Origin: Sipunculus nudus
Taxonomy: Eukaryota > Annelida > Sipuncula > Golfingiida > Sipunculidae
Assembly: GCA_026874595.1 (NCBI GenBank)
Contig: CM049307.1
Coordinates: 473,579-537,578, forward strand
Reading direction: 5' to 3'
Length of the DNA stretch: 64,000 bases
The translations under genes were made by a program, and so were the position numbers. Of the stretch, positions 19,875 through 30,142 are shown in pieces. The notes under the pieces are model-generated. The model was not told the DNA's origin. It did not search any database and saw only the letters and a list, made by a program, of their open reading frames with translations. Position 1 is the first letter of the stretch. Every line of letters starts with the position of its first letter.

Positions 19875-20277
19875 ATGTTCGCAGTTTGCTGTTTAGCCAG
19901 TACATGTCCCCAGGTCTGGAAAAGGTTAAACGGACCCGATCGTGGAAAATACCGTCTTTCAGACGCCATCTTACGTCACGTATCACTAGGGGTGGACGAT
20001 AGTTCAGATGCACCGAAGGATGTGAACAGAAACGCGTCATGCACCAAACCCGTGTTCATCACACACGACCGGCTCTCCCCCCCCTGTCGGGAGCTTGATC
20101 CACATACGTCATCTCCCAGACGTCGGGCTGTTTGGGGTTATACAGTTGGACCCGAGGTTCGTGGGTGTGCTCACACGGGCGTGTCCCTACTTTGTGGACA
20201 GATCACCGGCAAACCGTGAAAACGCTTCTACGAAAGACCTTTTACGGGCGCTGTTCCCCGCTGTGTCGTTGTCCTAA
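19875..20277 (+). pseudogene. Assemblin-like maturational protease, N-terminal part, interrupted
   Basis: Two frames together look like the N-terminal two thirds of a herpesvirus serine protease (assemblin). The first frame, from the ATG at 19875, contains a THDR segment at the expected place of the first catalytic His. It loses phase at a run of eight C (20077-20084). The following frame holds a GLFGVIQLD core strand and ends in PAVSLS, the expected catalytic Ser region, directly before a TAA at 20275-20277. The third catalytic motif (NHVSLT, second His) continues in the same frame after this stop. All three motifs are present in order and with plausible spacing, but not in one reading frame. 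The breaks are one extra base in the C run and one stop. Sequencing error, frameshifting/readthrough, or decay of an endogenous copy are possible. Confidence 0.65.
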
Positions 20278-20283
20278 CTGAAG

Positions 20284-22077
20284 TTGTCAGACACGTTTTC
20301 AGAACAGGGTTGTCCGACTAAGGAGGACCTGAAGATTGCTGCCGGCCCGGACTTCCTGAACCACGTTTCGTTGACGATGAACAACGCCCGTGCAGGCTGC
20401 CTTGCCATGTACTGCACAAGTCTGCATTTGGACGAACCGGATTGTGAGCACACTGAAAACGAGAACCTGTTCAAACACCTCGGCCTGAGTCCGGAATTGT
20501 ACAGGGATATCATTAAAGAGGCTGAAGGGCGTGTCCTCCCAGAGGAGACATTCAGCACAGACGAGACCACAGTGCCCACCTGGCACAACCTGCTCTTGGG
20601 GGCAGCACTGAACCCTTTCACGGTCAAACAATGCAAGAAACAAGAACTCGAACAGCTTGGGTTGGCTTCGACATTTATTGACGCTGAAAACAAATCAGAC
20701 GCTGGTGCGGACAGTCCACTCGCTGGGCACGCTGAAACCTCAACACCGCTGAAACCAGCTTCACCACAAACACCGCTGAAACCAGCTTCACCACAAACGT
20801 GTATTTGTGATGAACAGGAACATTCTGACGACACCGATCCGATCAATCTTTCAGACAGGGGCAAATCGACCTTGACCGTAGTGGAAGGCAGTTCCGGAAA
20901 CCCCGAACGACTGGCCGCAGACATGTCATCATCAAACAGTAACGCGCCAGTAACCCCTAACGGTTCCGGGCAGTTAACAGCCGACATGAAGGAGTGGATA
21001 ACGGGTCAAGAAGAACTACTGCAAAGGTTGAAATCTAAGTACGGCCGGGTCGATGCGGAAGCGCCTGTGCAGATTCAGGCTGCACCATGGCCGCACGGTT
21101 CTTTCGGTTACGCATCCCCGACGGTCGGAACACAAACGCAGCCGTCAGCTTATGCGCCAGGGTCCGGGGTCTGGTGGCCGGGTTCGCCGACGAACGCAGG
21201 GCCCGTCTTCCAACCAGGGCATTACGCATCAGCGCGCTTCTCGCCCTATCAGCCACCCGCGACACCGTTGTACCCGCAAGCACCTGTGGCGCCGCCCCCA
21301 CCTTTTGCGAGTGACGGCAGCACGACCGGGTTCGACAGGCACACGGTACAAACGCCGCACACGCAGCAGCAACCCTCCACCGTGCATTATTACTTTTACG
21401 GTGATAACGGTAAACAGCATATCGCGGACAGAAGGACAGGGTCATCGTCAAGAGGTGATGATAAAACGGAACAAGAAGCCGCGCATCACAACCACGCACG
21501 CACGTCGGACACTGGTGGCCACTCCGGGCTTGATATGTTGAAATCCCCAGAAACGCAAAGAGCGTCCGTTTTTTCCCCTGCCGGGCTCGAGTCCACCGTT
21601 AAAACACTGCAGGAGACGGTGGAAAAACTGACAACACACGTTCACACAAACGTTCACCCTGCCCACCCACCTCACACGTTTCAAGCCAGTCAACCTTCCG
21701 TTCAGCCAGCCGCAGCACATGCTCCTGCCCATCCCCCGTCTATTGAGACTACGGTGGGTGACCAAAAAGACGGCCGTGACAGTCGCGCGTTACTGCAAGA
21801 ACTTGTTCGGGGTATCGCAGATGTCGTAGAGCAAAACAGACGTGACAGAGGTGACGTTGCGTCAGGTGAACCACAGGTCTCCTCCGCTGTCACATCTGAC
21901 ACCCCTACAGAGGGTGGCCAAACCGGCAGGGATAAACCACGCGGTAAACCAGCAGACACCGTAGAGGCCGAACGGGAACCGTCCGCTGAAAAAGAGCCAG
22001 CACTGTCAAAGGTTGTGACAGATAGGCTGAAGTTATTGGATAAGATGTTGAAGCCCCCAGCCGCATCCAGTTTTTGA
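20284..22077 (+). CDS. Protease C-terminal segment and capsid scaffold protein
   Basis: The open frame continues the protease across the TAA at 20275. Its N-terminal 40 residues carry the NHVSLT...RAG..AMY pattern of the third conserved assemblin region (second catalytic His). There is no ATG until 20377 (residue 32), downstream of that motif; another in-frame ATG at 20923 starts a scaffold-only product. Residues 140-600 are Pro/Gln/His-rich and low in complexity, as in herpesvirus scaffold proteins, with a 27-base direct repeat near 20757. The last 20 residues form an amphipathic, hydrophobic tail of the type that binds the major capsid protein. In herpesviruses the scaffold is expressed both as a fusion with the protease and alone from an internal start; here only the latter is possible from the sequence as given. 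Confidence 0.7.
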   Translation: MSDTFSEQGCPTKEDLKIAAGPDFLNHVSLTMNNARAGCLAMYCTSLHLDEPDCEHTENENLFKHLGLSPELYRDIIKEAEGRVLPEETFSTDETTVPTWHNLLLGAALNPFTVKQCKKQELEQLGLASTFIDAENKSDAGADSPLAGHAETSTPLKPASPQTPLKPASPQTCICDEQEHSDDTDPINLSDRGKSTLTVVEGSSGNPERLAADMSSSNSNAPVTPNGSGQLTADMKEWITGQEELLQRLKSKYGRVDAEAPVQIQAAPWPHGSFGYASPTVGTQTQPSAYAPGSGVWWPGSPTNAGPVFQPGHYASARFSPYQPPATPLYPQAPVAPPPPFASDGSTTGFDRHTVQTPHTQQQPSTVHYYFYGDNGKQHIADRRTGSSSRGDDKTEQEAAHHNHARTSDTGGHSGLDMLKSPETQRASVFSPAGLESTVKTLQETVEKLTTHVHTNVHPAHPPHTFQASQPSVQPAAAHAPAHPPSIETTVGDQKDGRDSRALLQELVRGIADVVEQNRRDRGDVASGEPQVSSAVTSDTPTEGGQTGRDKPRGKPADTVEAEREPSAEKEPALSKVVTDRLKLLDKMLKPPAASSF

Positions 22078-22104
22078 ATGGCGCGCGCATATGTCACGTG
22101 ACTG

Positions 22105-22120
22105 TATATAACATATATAA
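22105..22120 (+). promoter_or_regulatory. Paired TATA boxes before the helicase gene
   Basis: TATATAA at 22105-22111 and 22114-22120, about 160-175 bases before the ATG at 22280 and just after the scaffold stop. Confidence 0.5.
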
Positions 22121-22279
22121 CACAGGGGCTCCCGATTACCCTAATCAGTCATGCTCCCGCCTCGAGGTGAGTCAGTGCACCACTTTTAAGCAGTCTGACC
22201 TGACACAGGGCACGCCATCCTAACATTTTATTTTGAGCTCCCTCCTGCGCATATTGTACACGAACAGACATCTTGACAG

Positions 22280-25200
22280 ATGGCTTTGACAGAAGATAAA
22301 CGTGAGAGACTCATTCTGACAACAACAAGTATAGCGGACAACTTGGCCGAGTCGATTCGCACCGAGCAACACCGCGTCCCCGTGCCAACGTGGATGCAGC
22401 GCCCGTCGCCGCCGTACGAGACAGAAAAATGGCTCCATCAACTGGAACATATGACATGGCCGTTCCCCAGTTCTATATTCGACCCGAACCAGGCCTTGAT
22501 ACCCGACGAAGCAGAACGTTGCAAATGGGAGATCCTGCGCCGGGCGGCGGACCCTACCGTTCCGGCGACGCCTGGTTCTTTCACTCCCGTACATTTCCGC
22601 TGTTACGTCGTGACGGGCCCGGCCGGCGCGGGTAAAAGCACGCTGGTGGACATCCTCACCGCCAACACACATATGGTGTGCACCGCCGCCGGAAACGCCT
22701 CCGTGACCAACCTCCACAACGCTCTGAAGTCACACCAAGTGGGGCGCGTCGGGACGTTAGCGAAATTGCAGTTGATGTACAACTGCCGTGAAGCAGAACC
22801 CCGCGAGCCGGCTTCGACATTGAACCCTACCTCCTTCGCAGAAGCCCAGCTGGACGGGATTCTTACAGACCACAGGAATTTCCGGTCTCAGTTCGACAAC
22901 CTTAAAATGAAACTTAAAAGGATAGAAACGGCGCTGGGTACGGAATGGGCTCGCTACGCCGAGGCATTCGAAAGGGAAGACGACACTGTGGCCCGGCACG
23001 GAAACAAGGTATCGTACGTCAAAGGCAGGAAAATAATACAGCCACGGTCCCGCATGCGTCCCGGCTTCGATCCCGCGGTAAAATTGGCCGGTCAGGTGTC
23101 GTCCAGTAAACCTCCTCGCAGTGGCGCTACGCAGGGGCGGTGTAACAAGAAGGATCAACAACACAGGGACTTCACATGCATGGCGAACATGGGGTTGAAA
23201 CGGGTGGACATGCCATGGTTACAGTCTAGTTTCCGGTTTGATTTCCCTCAAATATGCAGCAGTAACGTCGTGCTAGTGGACGAGGCGGGGATGGCCAGCA
23301 GCTACAACTTATATACATACGCTTTCTTGTATCGGTACGCGGCGTGCCGTCTTGGGATCTACCACGAGAAACCTCTGGTTTTCATTTTACTGGGTTCAGA
23401 AAGCCAGTCGACGGCTATACGGTCAGACGGTATGGGACCCGTGGCGAACCGAGTGCCGGCCGTCAGCATGCTGCAGCATGTTTGCAACGTCCCTATCATC
23501 GCCAAGGCCACCGGCGTGTACGAACCAAATCACACCGTCGTGATGCACGTCAACAAAAGGTGCCACTTGGAAATAAGCGAACTCCTTTACGACCTTCACT
23601 ACGGCATAAGGGACCCCGACACCATCCGTCTGTTGGACAAACACGTGGTGCCGTCCCACGTGGTAGAGGAACCAATGAGCCTGGACACAACCGCGGACGG
23701 CACCGCGACAGACCTCACAGGCTGCATCAGAATATTCGCCAGTAACGACAAAGTCGCAGAGTATGACAAACGTTGCAAACAAACTATGGAATCCGCCGAT
23801 TTGGGCATATGGGTTTTCCTGAACGTCCACGACGCGATCGCGTACCTGTCCGTTTTGCAGGCGCAGTTCAGAGAACAGCGGATGCCGGGCAGGAAACGTC
23901 GACGACCGTTACGTGAGAAGCAGGATAACCGGAGGGTGGACGACATGTTTCGTGACGCGTGGGCAAAACGAGCCCTACCTAACTCGGGTGCACAGCCTCC
24001 GGAAGACAAGGAAAACAGCTCCGCGTCAGTCGGTCTGAACTGGGGGTCCGATCACCAAATGGCCCCGATGGTTACCGAAACGGGGCTGGTGTTAACCTCA
24101 CTCGATTCGTTCATAGACTCACTATACACACACGCTCCGAACCTGTTTGGGTTCGAGTACACGAGTGAGTCTGTGCATTATTTCGCGGGTGGAAAAGTGT
24201 ACGAGCCAGAAGGCGAATACTACCCTCCACCTGACAGGAAGAGAGAAGACAACCACATACTGCGGCCAAAGGCGACAAAGGACACTTGGGAAATCACGGA
24301 CGACCCGGCACCAGAAAACTTCACGGACAGCCAAGGCCCGGTAAACGGCCACAAATTACGGGAAAAGGAAACCCCCCGTCCGGACGCGAGACAGACAGAC
24401 CCCTTGCTCCCTCAAAGATACAGAGTTCTCATGTGTAAGCACACCCTGCCGGTCGGCAAGCCCGCTGTATGTCGGCGGGCATGTCAGTTCGTGCTGACAG
24501 GGTTCAAGGGACCTTTCCGCTTGCTGATGAGAACGGCGCTACCCAGGATGTGCCTGTCCTTCCTCCCTGCCCACACACCGTTCGTTTGTGCCATCCTGCA
24601 AGGAGCGTACGAGGCCCTGTACAGCCTGCTGTCCGACAAGGGGGTGGCTGACCGTTTCATGGCCAAACACTCACTCGGACAGGAAGGTAACTGTGTTGAC
24701 GAAAACATTAGCCGTTTCGACGTAGATGCTTCTGCAGATGCTCCCGACCCTGCCACGGATTTTGACTACCTGAACACGCTGGTGTCCGATCTCAGCACAA
24801 CATACATGCGTGCCGCTGACGAATACCCGGACATCTCCGAATGTGAGGTGCACCTGGGTCTAACGTGCCTCACAGAACCGGAAGGCTCGGCGGACAAAGG
24901 CCTGGGAGCTGTCGACCAGCGGTACGTGATACCGAACCAGGTATTAGATACAGCCGAAGTAGTCACCGTGCTCGGGAGCAGGACCATACCCGCCGATTCT
25001 CCGTTCGACGCCCTTAATTACCAGCCTTACGAAAAGTCGACCCTGCCCCGTTTCGTAAAAGCCGTGCGTTCCTCAGGCGACAAGTTCGAGCTGCGGTGCG
25101 CGGTGGTGTGTTCCGAAGAGACGGGTTGGGTCGGCCTCGCATTACCGTCATCTGAAGAGTACATCACAGAACCAGAAATCGACGTGCCCCGTTTCGCATT

Positions 25201-25459
25201 GCACTCGTCATTCCGCGTCCCCATGGTTTCGCAGACGGCCGTGACTGTAACCAAATCTCAAGGTCACACATACCAGCGGGTGGCCGTCTCTGTAAGTGAC
25301 GGCATGTGCGGAGACCTCAGGACACCTTACGTCGCTATCTCCCGTGCCAGCCGTGAACTTTATGTGTCGTGTAACATGTTCCGCCGTCGTTGCGCTTTTT
25401 TCCCTCATCTGGGATTGCTGTATATACTTTTACACCCCAACACAACTCATGCAGTTTAG
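22280..25459 (+). CDS. UL5-like SF1 DNA helicase (helicase-primase helicase subunit)
   Basis: 1059 residues from the ATG at 22280. Motif I (Walker A) is GPAGAGKST at residues 113-121. Motif II is VDEAG with D334, E335. Motif III is the LLGSESQ stretch about 35 residues later. The C-terminal domain has TKSQGHT (S993, motif V) and YVAISRAS (Y1017-R1022, motif VI). This order and the roughly 650-residue insertion between motifs III and V fit the herpesvirus UL5 helicase within superfamily 1. It should unwind DNA at the fork in complex with the primase, for which the gene at 56547-60236 is the best candidate. All motifs are intact. A polyadenylation signal follows the stop by 27 bases. Confidence 0.9.
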   Translation: MALTEDKRERLILTTTSIADNLAESIRTEQHRVPVPTWMQRPSPPYETEKWLHQLEHMTWPFPSSIFDPNQALIPDEAERCKWEILRRAADPTVPATPGSFTPVHFRCYVVTGPAGAGKSTLVDILTANTHMVCTAAGNASVTNLHNALKSHQVGRVGTLAKLQLMYNCREAEPREPASTLNPTSFAEAQLDGILTDHRNFRSQFDNLKMKLKRIETALGTEWARYAEAFEREDDTVARHGNKVSYVKGRKIIQPRSRMRPGFDPAVKLAGQVSSSKPPRSGATQGRCNKKDQQHRDFTCMANMGLKRVDMPWLQSSFRFDFPQICSSNVVLVDEAGMASSYNLYTYAFLYRYAACRLGIYHEKPLVFILLGSESQSTAIRSDGMGPVANRVPAVSMLQHVCNVPIIAKATGVYEPNHTVVMHVNKRCHLEISELLYDLHYGIRDPDTIRLLDKHVVPSHVVEEPMSLDTTADGTATDLTGCIRIFASNDKVAEYDKRCKQTMESADLGIWVFLNVHDAIAYLSVLQAQFREQRMPGRKRRRPLREKQDNRRVDDMFRDAWAKRALPNSGAQPPEDKENSSASVGLNWGSDHQMAPMVTETGLVLTSLDSFIDSLYTHAPNLFGFEYTSESVHYFAGGKVYEPEGEYYPPPDRKREDNHILRPKATKDTWEITDDPAPENFTDSQGPVNGHKLREKETPRPDARQTDPLLPQRYRVLMCKHTLPVGKPAVCRRACQFVLTGFKGPFRLLMRTALPRMCLSFLPAHTPFVCAILQGAYEALYSLLSDKGVADRFMAKHSLGQEGNCVDENISRFDVDASADAPDPATDFDYLNTLVSDLSTTYMRAADEYPDISECEVHLGLTCLTEPEGSADKGLGAVDQRYVIPNQVLDTAEVVTVLGSRTIPADSPFDALNYQPYEKSTLPRFVKAVRSSGDKFELRCAVVCSEETGWVGLALPSSEEYITEPEIDVPRFALHSSFRVPMVSQTAVTVTKSQGHTYQRVAVSVSDGMCGDLRTPYVAISRASRELYVSCNMFRRRCAFFPHLGLLYILLHPNTTHAV

Positions 25460-25486
25460 TAATTATGTATGATGTGTTTATTGTCG

Positions 25487-25492
25487 AATAAA
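25487..25492 (+). terminator. Polyadenylation signal of the helicase gene
   Basis: AATAAA 27 bases after the helicase stop, followed by a GT-rich stretch, the usual downstream context. Confidence 0.75.
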
Positions 25493-25956
25493 ATGTAAGT
25501 TTCATCTCCGTCTTGTTCATTGTGATGTCACTGATTGATTCACCGATTCACTATAACATGCCTACCTGAATGTGTTTGTGTGTGGGGGGGGGAAGGGTGT
25601 GAGGGTGCGTTCAATAGCTTGCGCTGTTTAAATGACATTACACGCCAATGAACATAATATGTGTCCGATCTGAACCCATCCCATTCCCGTTCCATTTGTC
25701 GTACATGATACAATGAACATTATCCTGATCAACATCATATTGTGGAGCCGGACACGGCGAACAATAACCGATATATAAACATGCACTTTGTAATTATCCT
25801 TCTGCGCACTGGAAGGGCTGATTGTTGTAGCGGAAAAAGCACAAAACAAGTGGTGATGAATGAATAGAACCGTATTGGTCTAATTCGTACAAAATATGTT
25901 GTACAAGATGACCAACAGGGGCCGCTGTATGGATGGTATAGGGGATATAAAAACAT

Positions 25957-26127
25957 GTATAACGTCCCTGGGTGGGCTCGAACCACCAACCTCCCGATTA
26001 AAAGCCGGAAGCGCTACCGATTGCGCCACAGGGACTACATGCTTTGTGTACCTGAGTTTCTCATTTTATCATGAGCAGGTACTGTTCCTTGATTTGATTG
26101 GCTGATGGAAAGTATGACGTCACAGAC
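25957..26127. repeat. tRNA-Asn cassette, copy 1 (171 bp)
   Basis: A 171-bp segment that recurs in the same orientation at 30143-30313 with only scattered mismatches and equal overall length. It begins at GTATAACG, contains a tRNA-like gene on the minus strand, and ends at TGACGTCACAGAC. The shape (tRNA-related head plus unique tail) resembles a tRNA-derived SINE, but a duplicated tRNA locus is equally possible. Confidence 0.75.
25963..26035 (-). tRNA. tRNA-Asn-like gene with UUU anticodon
   Basis: Folds as a tRNA: a 7-bp acceptor stem (GTCCCTG/CAGGGAC), GGTTCGAGCC T-arm and a D-arm. The body matches the metazoan tRNA-Asn type, but the anticodon reads TTT (Lys) instead of GTT. The anticodon stem has an extra mismatch compared with the copy at 30149-30221. 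Either an altered or decaying tRNA-Asn gene, or the head of a SINE. Confidence 0.7.
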
Positions 26128-26682
26128 GACCTATATAAATGCCTTTAATCCCAGTAATACATATTGTTTACTTCAATTGTTTACTTGGGGTCTAGACAGT
26201 TGGCAGCGTGATGACAATCGATACCTGTACGGAGCAGTGATTTATCATTAATCTCTATTAATCTAATTATTAATGTCACATTTAATATACGGCCAACTTT
26301 TGGTAACATATTTGAGCAAACGAAAATGCTTATTTTTTTAATCATATATAATATATACTTGGGTTGGTACCAGTCTGCCAAGGGTACAAAAGATGGCGTT
26401 GTACGACCGTCTCTATGATTGGCCTAGAGCAGCGGTGCCATAATAGAGCGGGGTACCAGTCTATATCTTAATCAATATTGTTGGGTGAGGGAGCGCCATC
26501 ATATGCCCGTGTAAGAGACTAAAGTATATGTGTCCCTGCAGTTTGCTAAGGCCATTTCAATTTTGTTCGATATGTATAAACAACAGAAAATAGTTTACTT
26601 TCTTTGATAAACTGCTGTGTACCTGGGTAGGAAATGAAAGAATAAAAATGGATGAATGTGGCTTAAAACCAAAAAGAATACG

Positions 26683-26756
26683 TGGCCAGTACGGGGGTCG
26701 AACCCGCGACCTTTGCGTTATCAGCACAACACTCTAACCAACTGAGCTAACCGGCC
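26683..26756 (-). tRNA. tRNA-Ile (GAU anticodon)
   Basis: A 74-base tRNA with intact acceptor (GGCCGGT/ACTGGCC, one G-T pair), D-, anticodon and T-arms. Box A (TTAGCTCAGTTGG) and box B (GGTTCGACCC) are intact. The body is of the metazoan tRNA-Ile type; the anticodon at 26720-26722 reads GAT on the minus strand rather than the usual eukaryotic AAT. No intron. It lies in the gene-poor block between viral genes, and may be host DNA or a captured tRNA. Confidence 0.85.
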
Positions 26757-27319
26757 CCACAGTTGGCATTGACTTCAAATGTATTAAAATATACACCACC
26801 GTGCTGGACTACGGAATCCATGAACACTTATGAATATATATTTGCTATAATTTGGAAGAGATTAAGTTACAGGGCAAATCATATGTACTCTTTAGAATTA
26901 ACTAGAGTATACCCATATCTGTACCTGCACGCACACATTTCTTAAATTATGAGAAGCACTATGTGAGAATGGCCATGGCACACCGCAGGTATTAAACCCA
27001 GAATAATTTTATCGATTTTGAGGCCATTTCTTTACCAAACGCCTAAAAAATATAAACTCGTTCTTTCCCCGGACCAAGATGCACCCTCCCACGAAGTTTG
27101 ACGACCGTGCAATCCCTAGCGTGCGAAAGAATCCGGACAGACAGACAGACAAACAGATTCCCGTGAATTAAAGTATGATACACAAGAGATTTATACATGA
27201 ACGTTAGTAGCTTGGGAACATGTTTGTTACATTTGTGTTCCTTCAACTTGATAAATCTGTTGTCTATCTGATATAGTTCCACTGGTCGTCGGCAGGTGGC
27301 GATACTGACGCCAACATAT

Positions 27320-28917
27320 TGGTCAGCAACACAAAATGGCCACTTGCCGGACAACGGTCTACACAACATTTACGAAATATGTGCTAAAATCTTCGGAAAA
27401 ATATGCTTAAAGCGTTCAACAAGTGACATTTGCGATATCTTTTCCAGTTTGCGCGTACATCTTGCACAAACGTAAAATCTGCCGCACACCAAAGTTTTCA
27501 ATGTGTCCACAACCCTACTATATAAGCAGGCCGAGTCTATTATACTATCAGTTGAGAGCGCTCTATGGGCGCTTTTGGGTCCCAGACGGCTCCCCTGTGG
27601 GGGAGGGGGGGACTTGAGGGGGGGAGGGGGCGGCCCCTCCCTCTGCCTTATGCCGAGAAGTAATAGAGTTGTGGGCCTGGGGTCGGTTGTGTGGTTCAAG
27701 TCAGAAGTGGACCGGTTGTAGGTCGGTTGGATGTGAAAGGTCGGTTGGGGTCGACGAGGTCGGATGTGAAAGGTCAGCAGGGGTCGCCGGGGAGGAACAG
27801 GGGAGTTCTGGATGGGATCGGGTCGAAGGTGAAAGGTCAGCAGGGGTCGCCGGGGGGGAACAGGGGAGTTGTGAGTGGGATCGGGTCGGAGGTGAAAGGT
27901 CAGCAGGGGTCGCGGGGGGGGGGGGGAACAGGGGAGTCCTAGGTGGGTTCGTATACGGATGTGAATGGTTAAAGAGTGATCGTCGGGTATCATCGGTACT
28001 GGGAAAGCCAACGGTGTGCAACGCATGTCAAAGCACAATGGGATCGTTCCGATCACCACAGAGTCTCCCCTGGGGCCGAGGCCCCTATAGAGGCTTCTCC
28101 ACAGGGGTGGTGGTGGGGGCCTCGCCCCCAGGGGATAATACTTTATGGGGGATCGATCCCTAAAAAGAATATACACAGGGGGCGAGGCCCCCATAAGGAA
28201 TTACATGGAAGGATCGTGGTGGGGGCCTCGCCCCCGGGAATAATATTTAATGTGGGATCGATCCCTACAAAGAATATACACTGGGGGCGAGGCCCCCATA
28301 AGGAATTACATGGAAGGCCCGTGGTGGGGGCCTCGCCCCCGGGAATAATATTTTATGGGGGATCGATCCCTAAAAAGAATATACACAGGGGGCGAGGCCC
28401 CCATAAGGAACTATATGGAAGGCCCGTGGTGGGGGCCTCGCCCCCGGGAATAATATTTTATGGGGGATCGATCCCTAAAAAGAATATACACTGGGGGCGA
28501 GGCCCCCATAAGGAACTATATGGAAGACCCGTGGTGGGGGCCTCGCCCCCAGGGGATAATACTTTATGTGGGATCGATCCCTACAAAGAATATACACAGG
28601 GGGCGAGGCCCCCATAAGGAATTACATGGAAGGCCCGTTGTGGGGGCCTCGCCCCCAGGGGATAATACTTTATGGGGGATCGATCCCTAAAAAGAATACA
28701 CACAGGGGGCGAGGCCCCCATAAGGAAATATATGGAAGGATCGTGGTGGGGGCCTCGCCCCCGGGAGAATACTTTATGGGGGATCGATCCCTAAAAAGAA
28801 TACACACAGGGGGCGAAGCCCCCATAAGGAAATATATGGAAGGATCGTGGTGGGGGCCTCGCCCCCGGGAGAATACAGTATGGGGATCGGGGCGCCGAAG
28901 GCGCCAATACACAGATG
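27320..28917. repeat. Left arm of a 3.2-kb imperfect inverted repeat
   Basis: The sequence from about 27320 to the symmetry point near 28917 recurs inverted on the right side up to about 30580. Outer parts (27320-27500) are diverged (clearly alignable but with many mismatches and an indel); 27503-27720 and the inner array are much better conserved. A CTATATAAGC box near 27518 points inward, with a counterpart on the other arm. A G-rich block (27598-27635) could form G-quadruplexes. No protein gene: long frames here are repeat translations. Confidence 0.8.
27771..27950. repeat. 63-bp G-rich minisatellite
   Basis: Three copies of a unit starting AGGTCAGCAGGGGTCGC begin at 27771, 27834 and 27897 (period 63), each followed by a G-run and GGAACAGGGGAGT. 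The matching zone of the right arm (about 29690-29870) has a C-rich minisatellite with a different period, so the two arms evolved separately here. Confidence 0.75.
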
Positions 28918-29510
28918 TATGTATGGGGGGCGCCTTCGGCGCCTCGATCCGTAAAATGAATATTCCCGGGGGCGAGGCCCCCACCACGGGCCCTCCATGT
29001 AAATCCTTATGGGGGCCTCGCCCCCGGGGTATATTCTTTGTAGGGATCGATCCCACATAAAGTATTATCCCCTGGGGGCGAGGCCCCCACAACGGGCCTT
29101 CCATGTAATTCCTTATGGGGGCCTCGCCCCCTGTGTATATTCTTTGTAGGGATCGATCCCACATAAAGTATTATCCCCTGGGGGCGAGGCCCCCACCACG
29201 GGCCTTCCATGTAATTCCTTATGGGGGCCTCGCCCCCAGTGTATATTCTTTTTAGGGATCGATCCCCCATAAAATATTATTCCCGGGGGCGAGGCCCCCA
29301 CCACGGGCCTTCCATGTAATTCCTTATGGGGGCCTCGCCCCCTGTGTATATTCTTTGTAGGGATCGATCCCACATAAAGTATTATCCCCTGGGGGCGAGG
29401 CCCCCACCACGGGCCTTCCATGTAATTCCTTATGGGGGCCTCGCCCCCTGTGTATATTCTTTGTAGGGATCGATCCCCCATAAAGTATTATCCCCGGGGG
29501 CGAAGCCCCC
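28115..29510. repeat. 105-bp tandem array with internal palindromes, inverted at its centre
   Basis: The 15-mer GGGGGCCTCGCCCCC starts at 28115, 28221, 28326, 28431, 28536, 28642, 28748 and 28852. Its reverse complement starts at 28968, 29074, 29180, 29285, 29391 and 29496 (last one with one change). The period is 104-106 bp: eight units left, six right. Each unit also holds the opposite-strand 15-mer and a GGGATCGATCCC core, so every unit can itself form hairpins. The centre is a pair of GGCGCC(GAA/TTC)GGCGCC stems at 28891 and 28930. Such an array could be a replication origin, a genome junction or a fold-back transposon core; the sequence does not decide. Confidence 0.85.
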
Positions 29511-30142
29511 ACCACGACCCTTGTGGAGAAATTTCTATAGGGGCCTCGGTCCAAGCAGAGACCCTCTGTGGGGATCTGAACGATCCCATAGTGCTTTGAC
29601 ATGCGTTGCACACCTGTGGCTTTTCCAGTACCGATGATATCCGATGAACACTCTTTAACCATTCTCATGCATCTCCGATCCCAACCAGGACTCCCCTGTC
29701 CCCCCCCCCCCCTGGGCGATCCCACCCACGACTCCCCTGTACCCCCCCTGAGCGATCCCACCCAGGACTACCCTGTACCACCCCCCCCCCTGGGCGATCC
29801 CACCCATGACTACCCTGTACCCCCCCCCCCCCGGCCGATCCCACACAGAACTCCCCTGTTCCCCCCATGGTTAAGCATACTGACCTTTCACATCCGACCT
29901 CGGCGACCCCAATCGACCTTTCACATCCTACCGACTCTTCTTCCCCCCCCCCCCCGCCGGCGATCCCCAAACCTACAACTGGTCTACTTCTGACTTGAAC
30001 CACACAACCGACCCCTGGTGGCCACAGGCCACAACTCTACTACTTCTTGACATAAGGCAGAGGGAGGGGCCGCCCCCTCCCCCCCTCAAGTCCCCCCCTC
30101 CCCCACAGGGGAGCCGTCTGGGAGCCAAAAGCGCCCATAGAG

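Larger units (their letters stand above)
25493..27319. other. Gene-poor AT-rich stretch with tRNA genes
   Basis: About 1.8 kb without a supported protein gene. Frames are short and unrelated to anything recognised. AT content is higher than in the viral genes. It contains a tRNA-Asn-like cassette (25957-26127), a tRNA-Ile gene (26683-26756), a G9 run near 25586 and a repeated TACCAGTCT motif (about 26367 and 26453). The texture looks more like invertebrate genomic DNA than the flanking coding DNA. Confidence 0.6.

Noticed and set aside
20274-20987. 237-codon minus-strand frame over the scaffold gene
   Set aside because: Antisense to a better supported frame with assemblin and scaffold features.
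25963-26035. tRNA-Lys from the UUU anticodon
   Set aside because: The body of the tRNA is of the Asn type and matches the GUU copy at 30149-30221; the anticodon alone was changed.
28115-29510. CRISPR-like array
   Set aside because: The whole 105-bp unit is repeated, with no unique spacers, and the context is a eukaryotic virus or host.
27669-29761. Long frames on both strands with a repeated GGEAPIRNYMEG-type peptide
   Set aside because: They are translations of the 105-bp array, exist on both strands because of the inverted symmetry, and have no codon-like variation.
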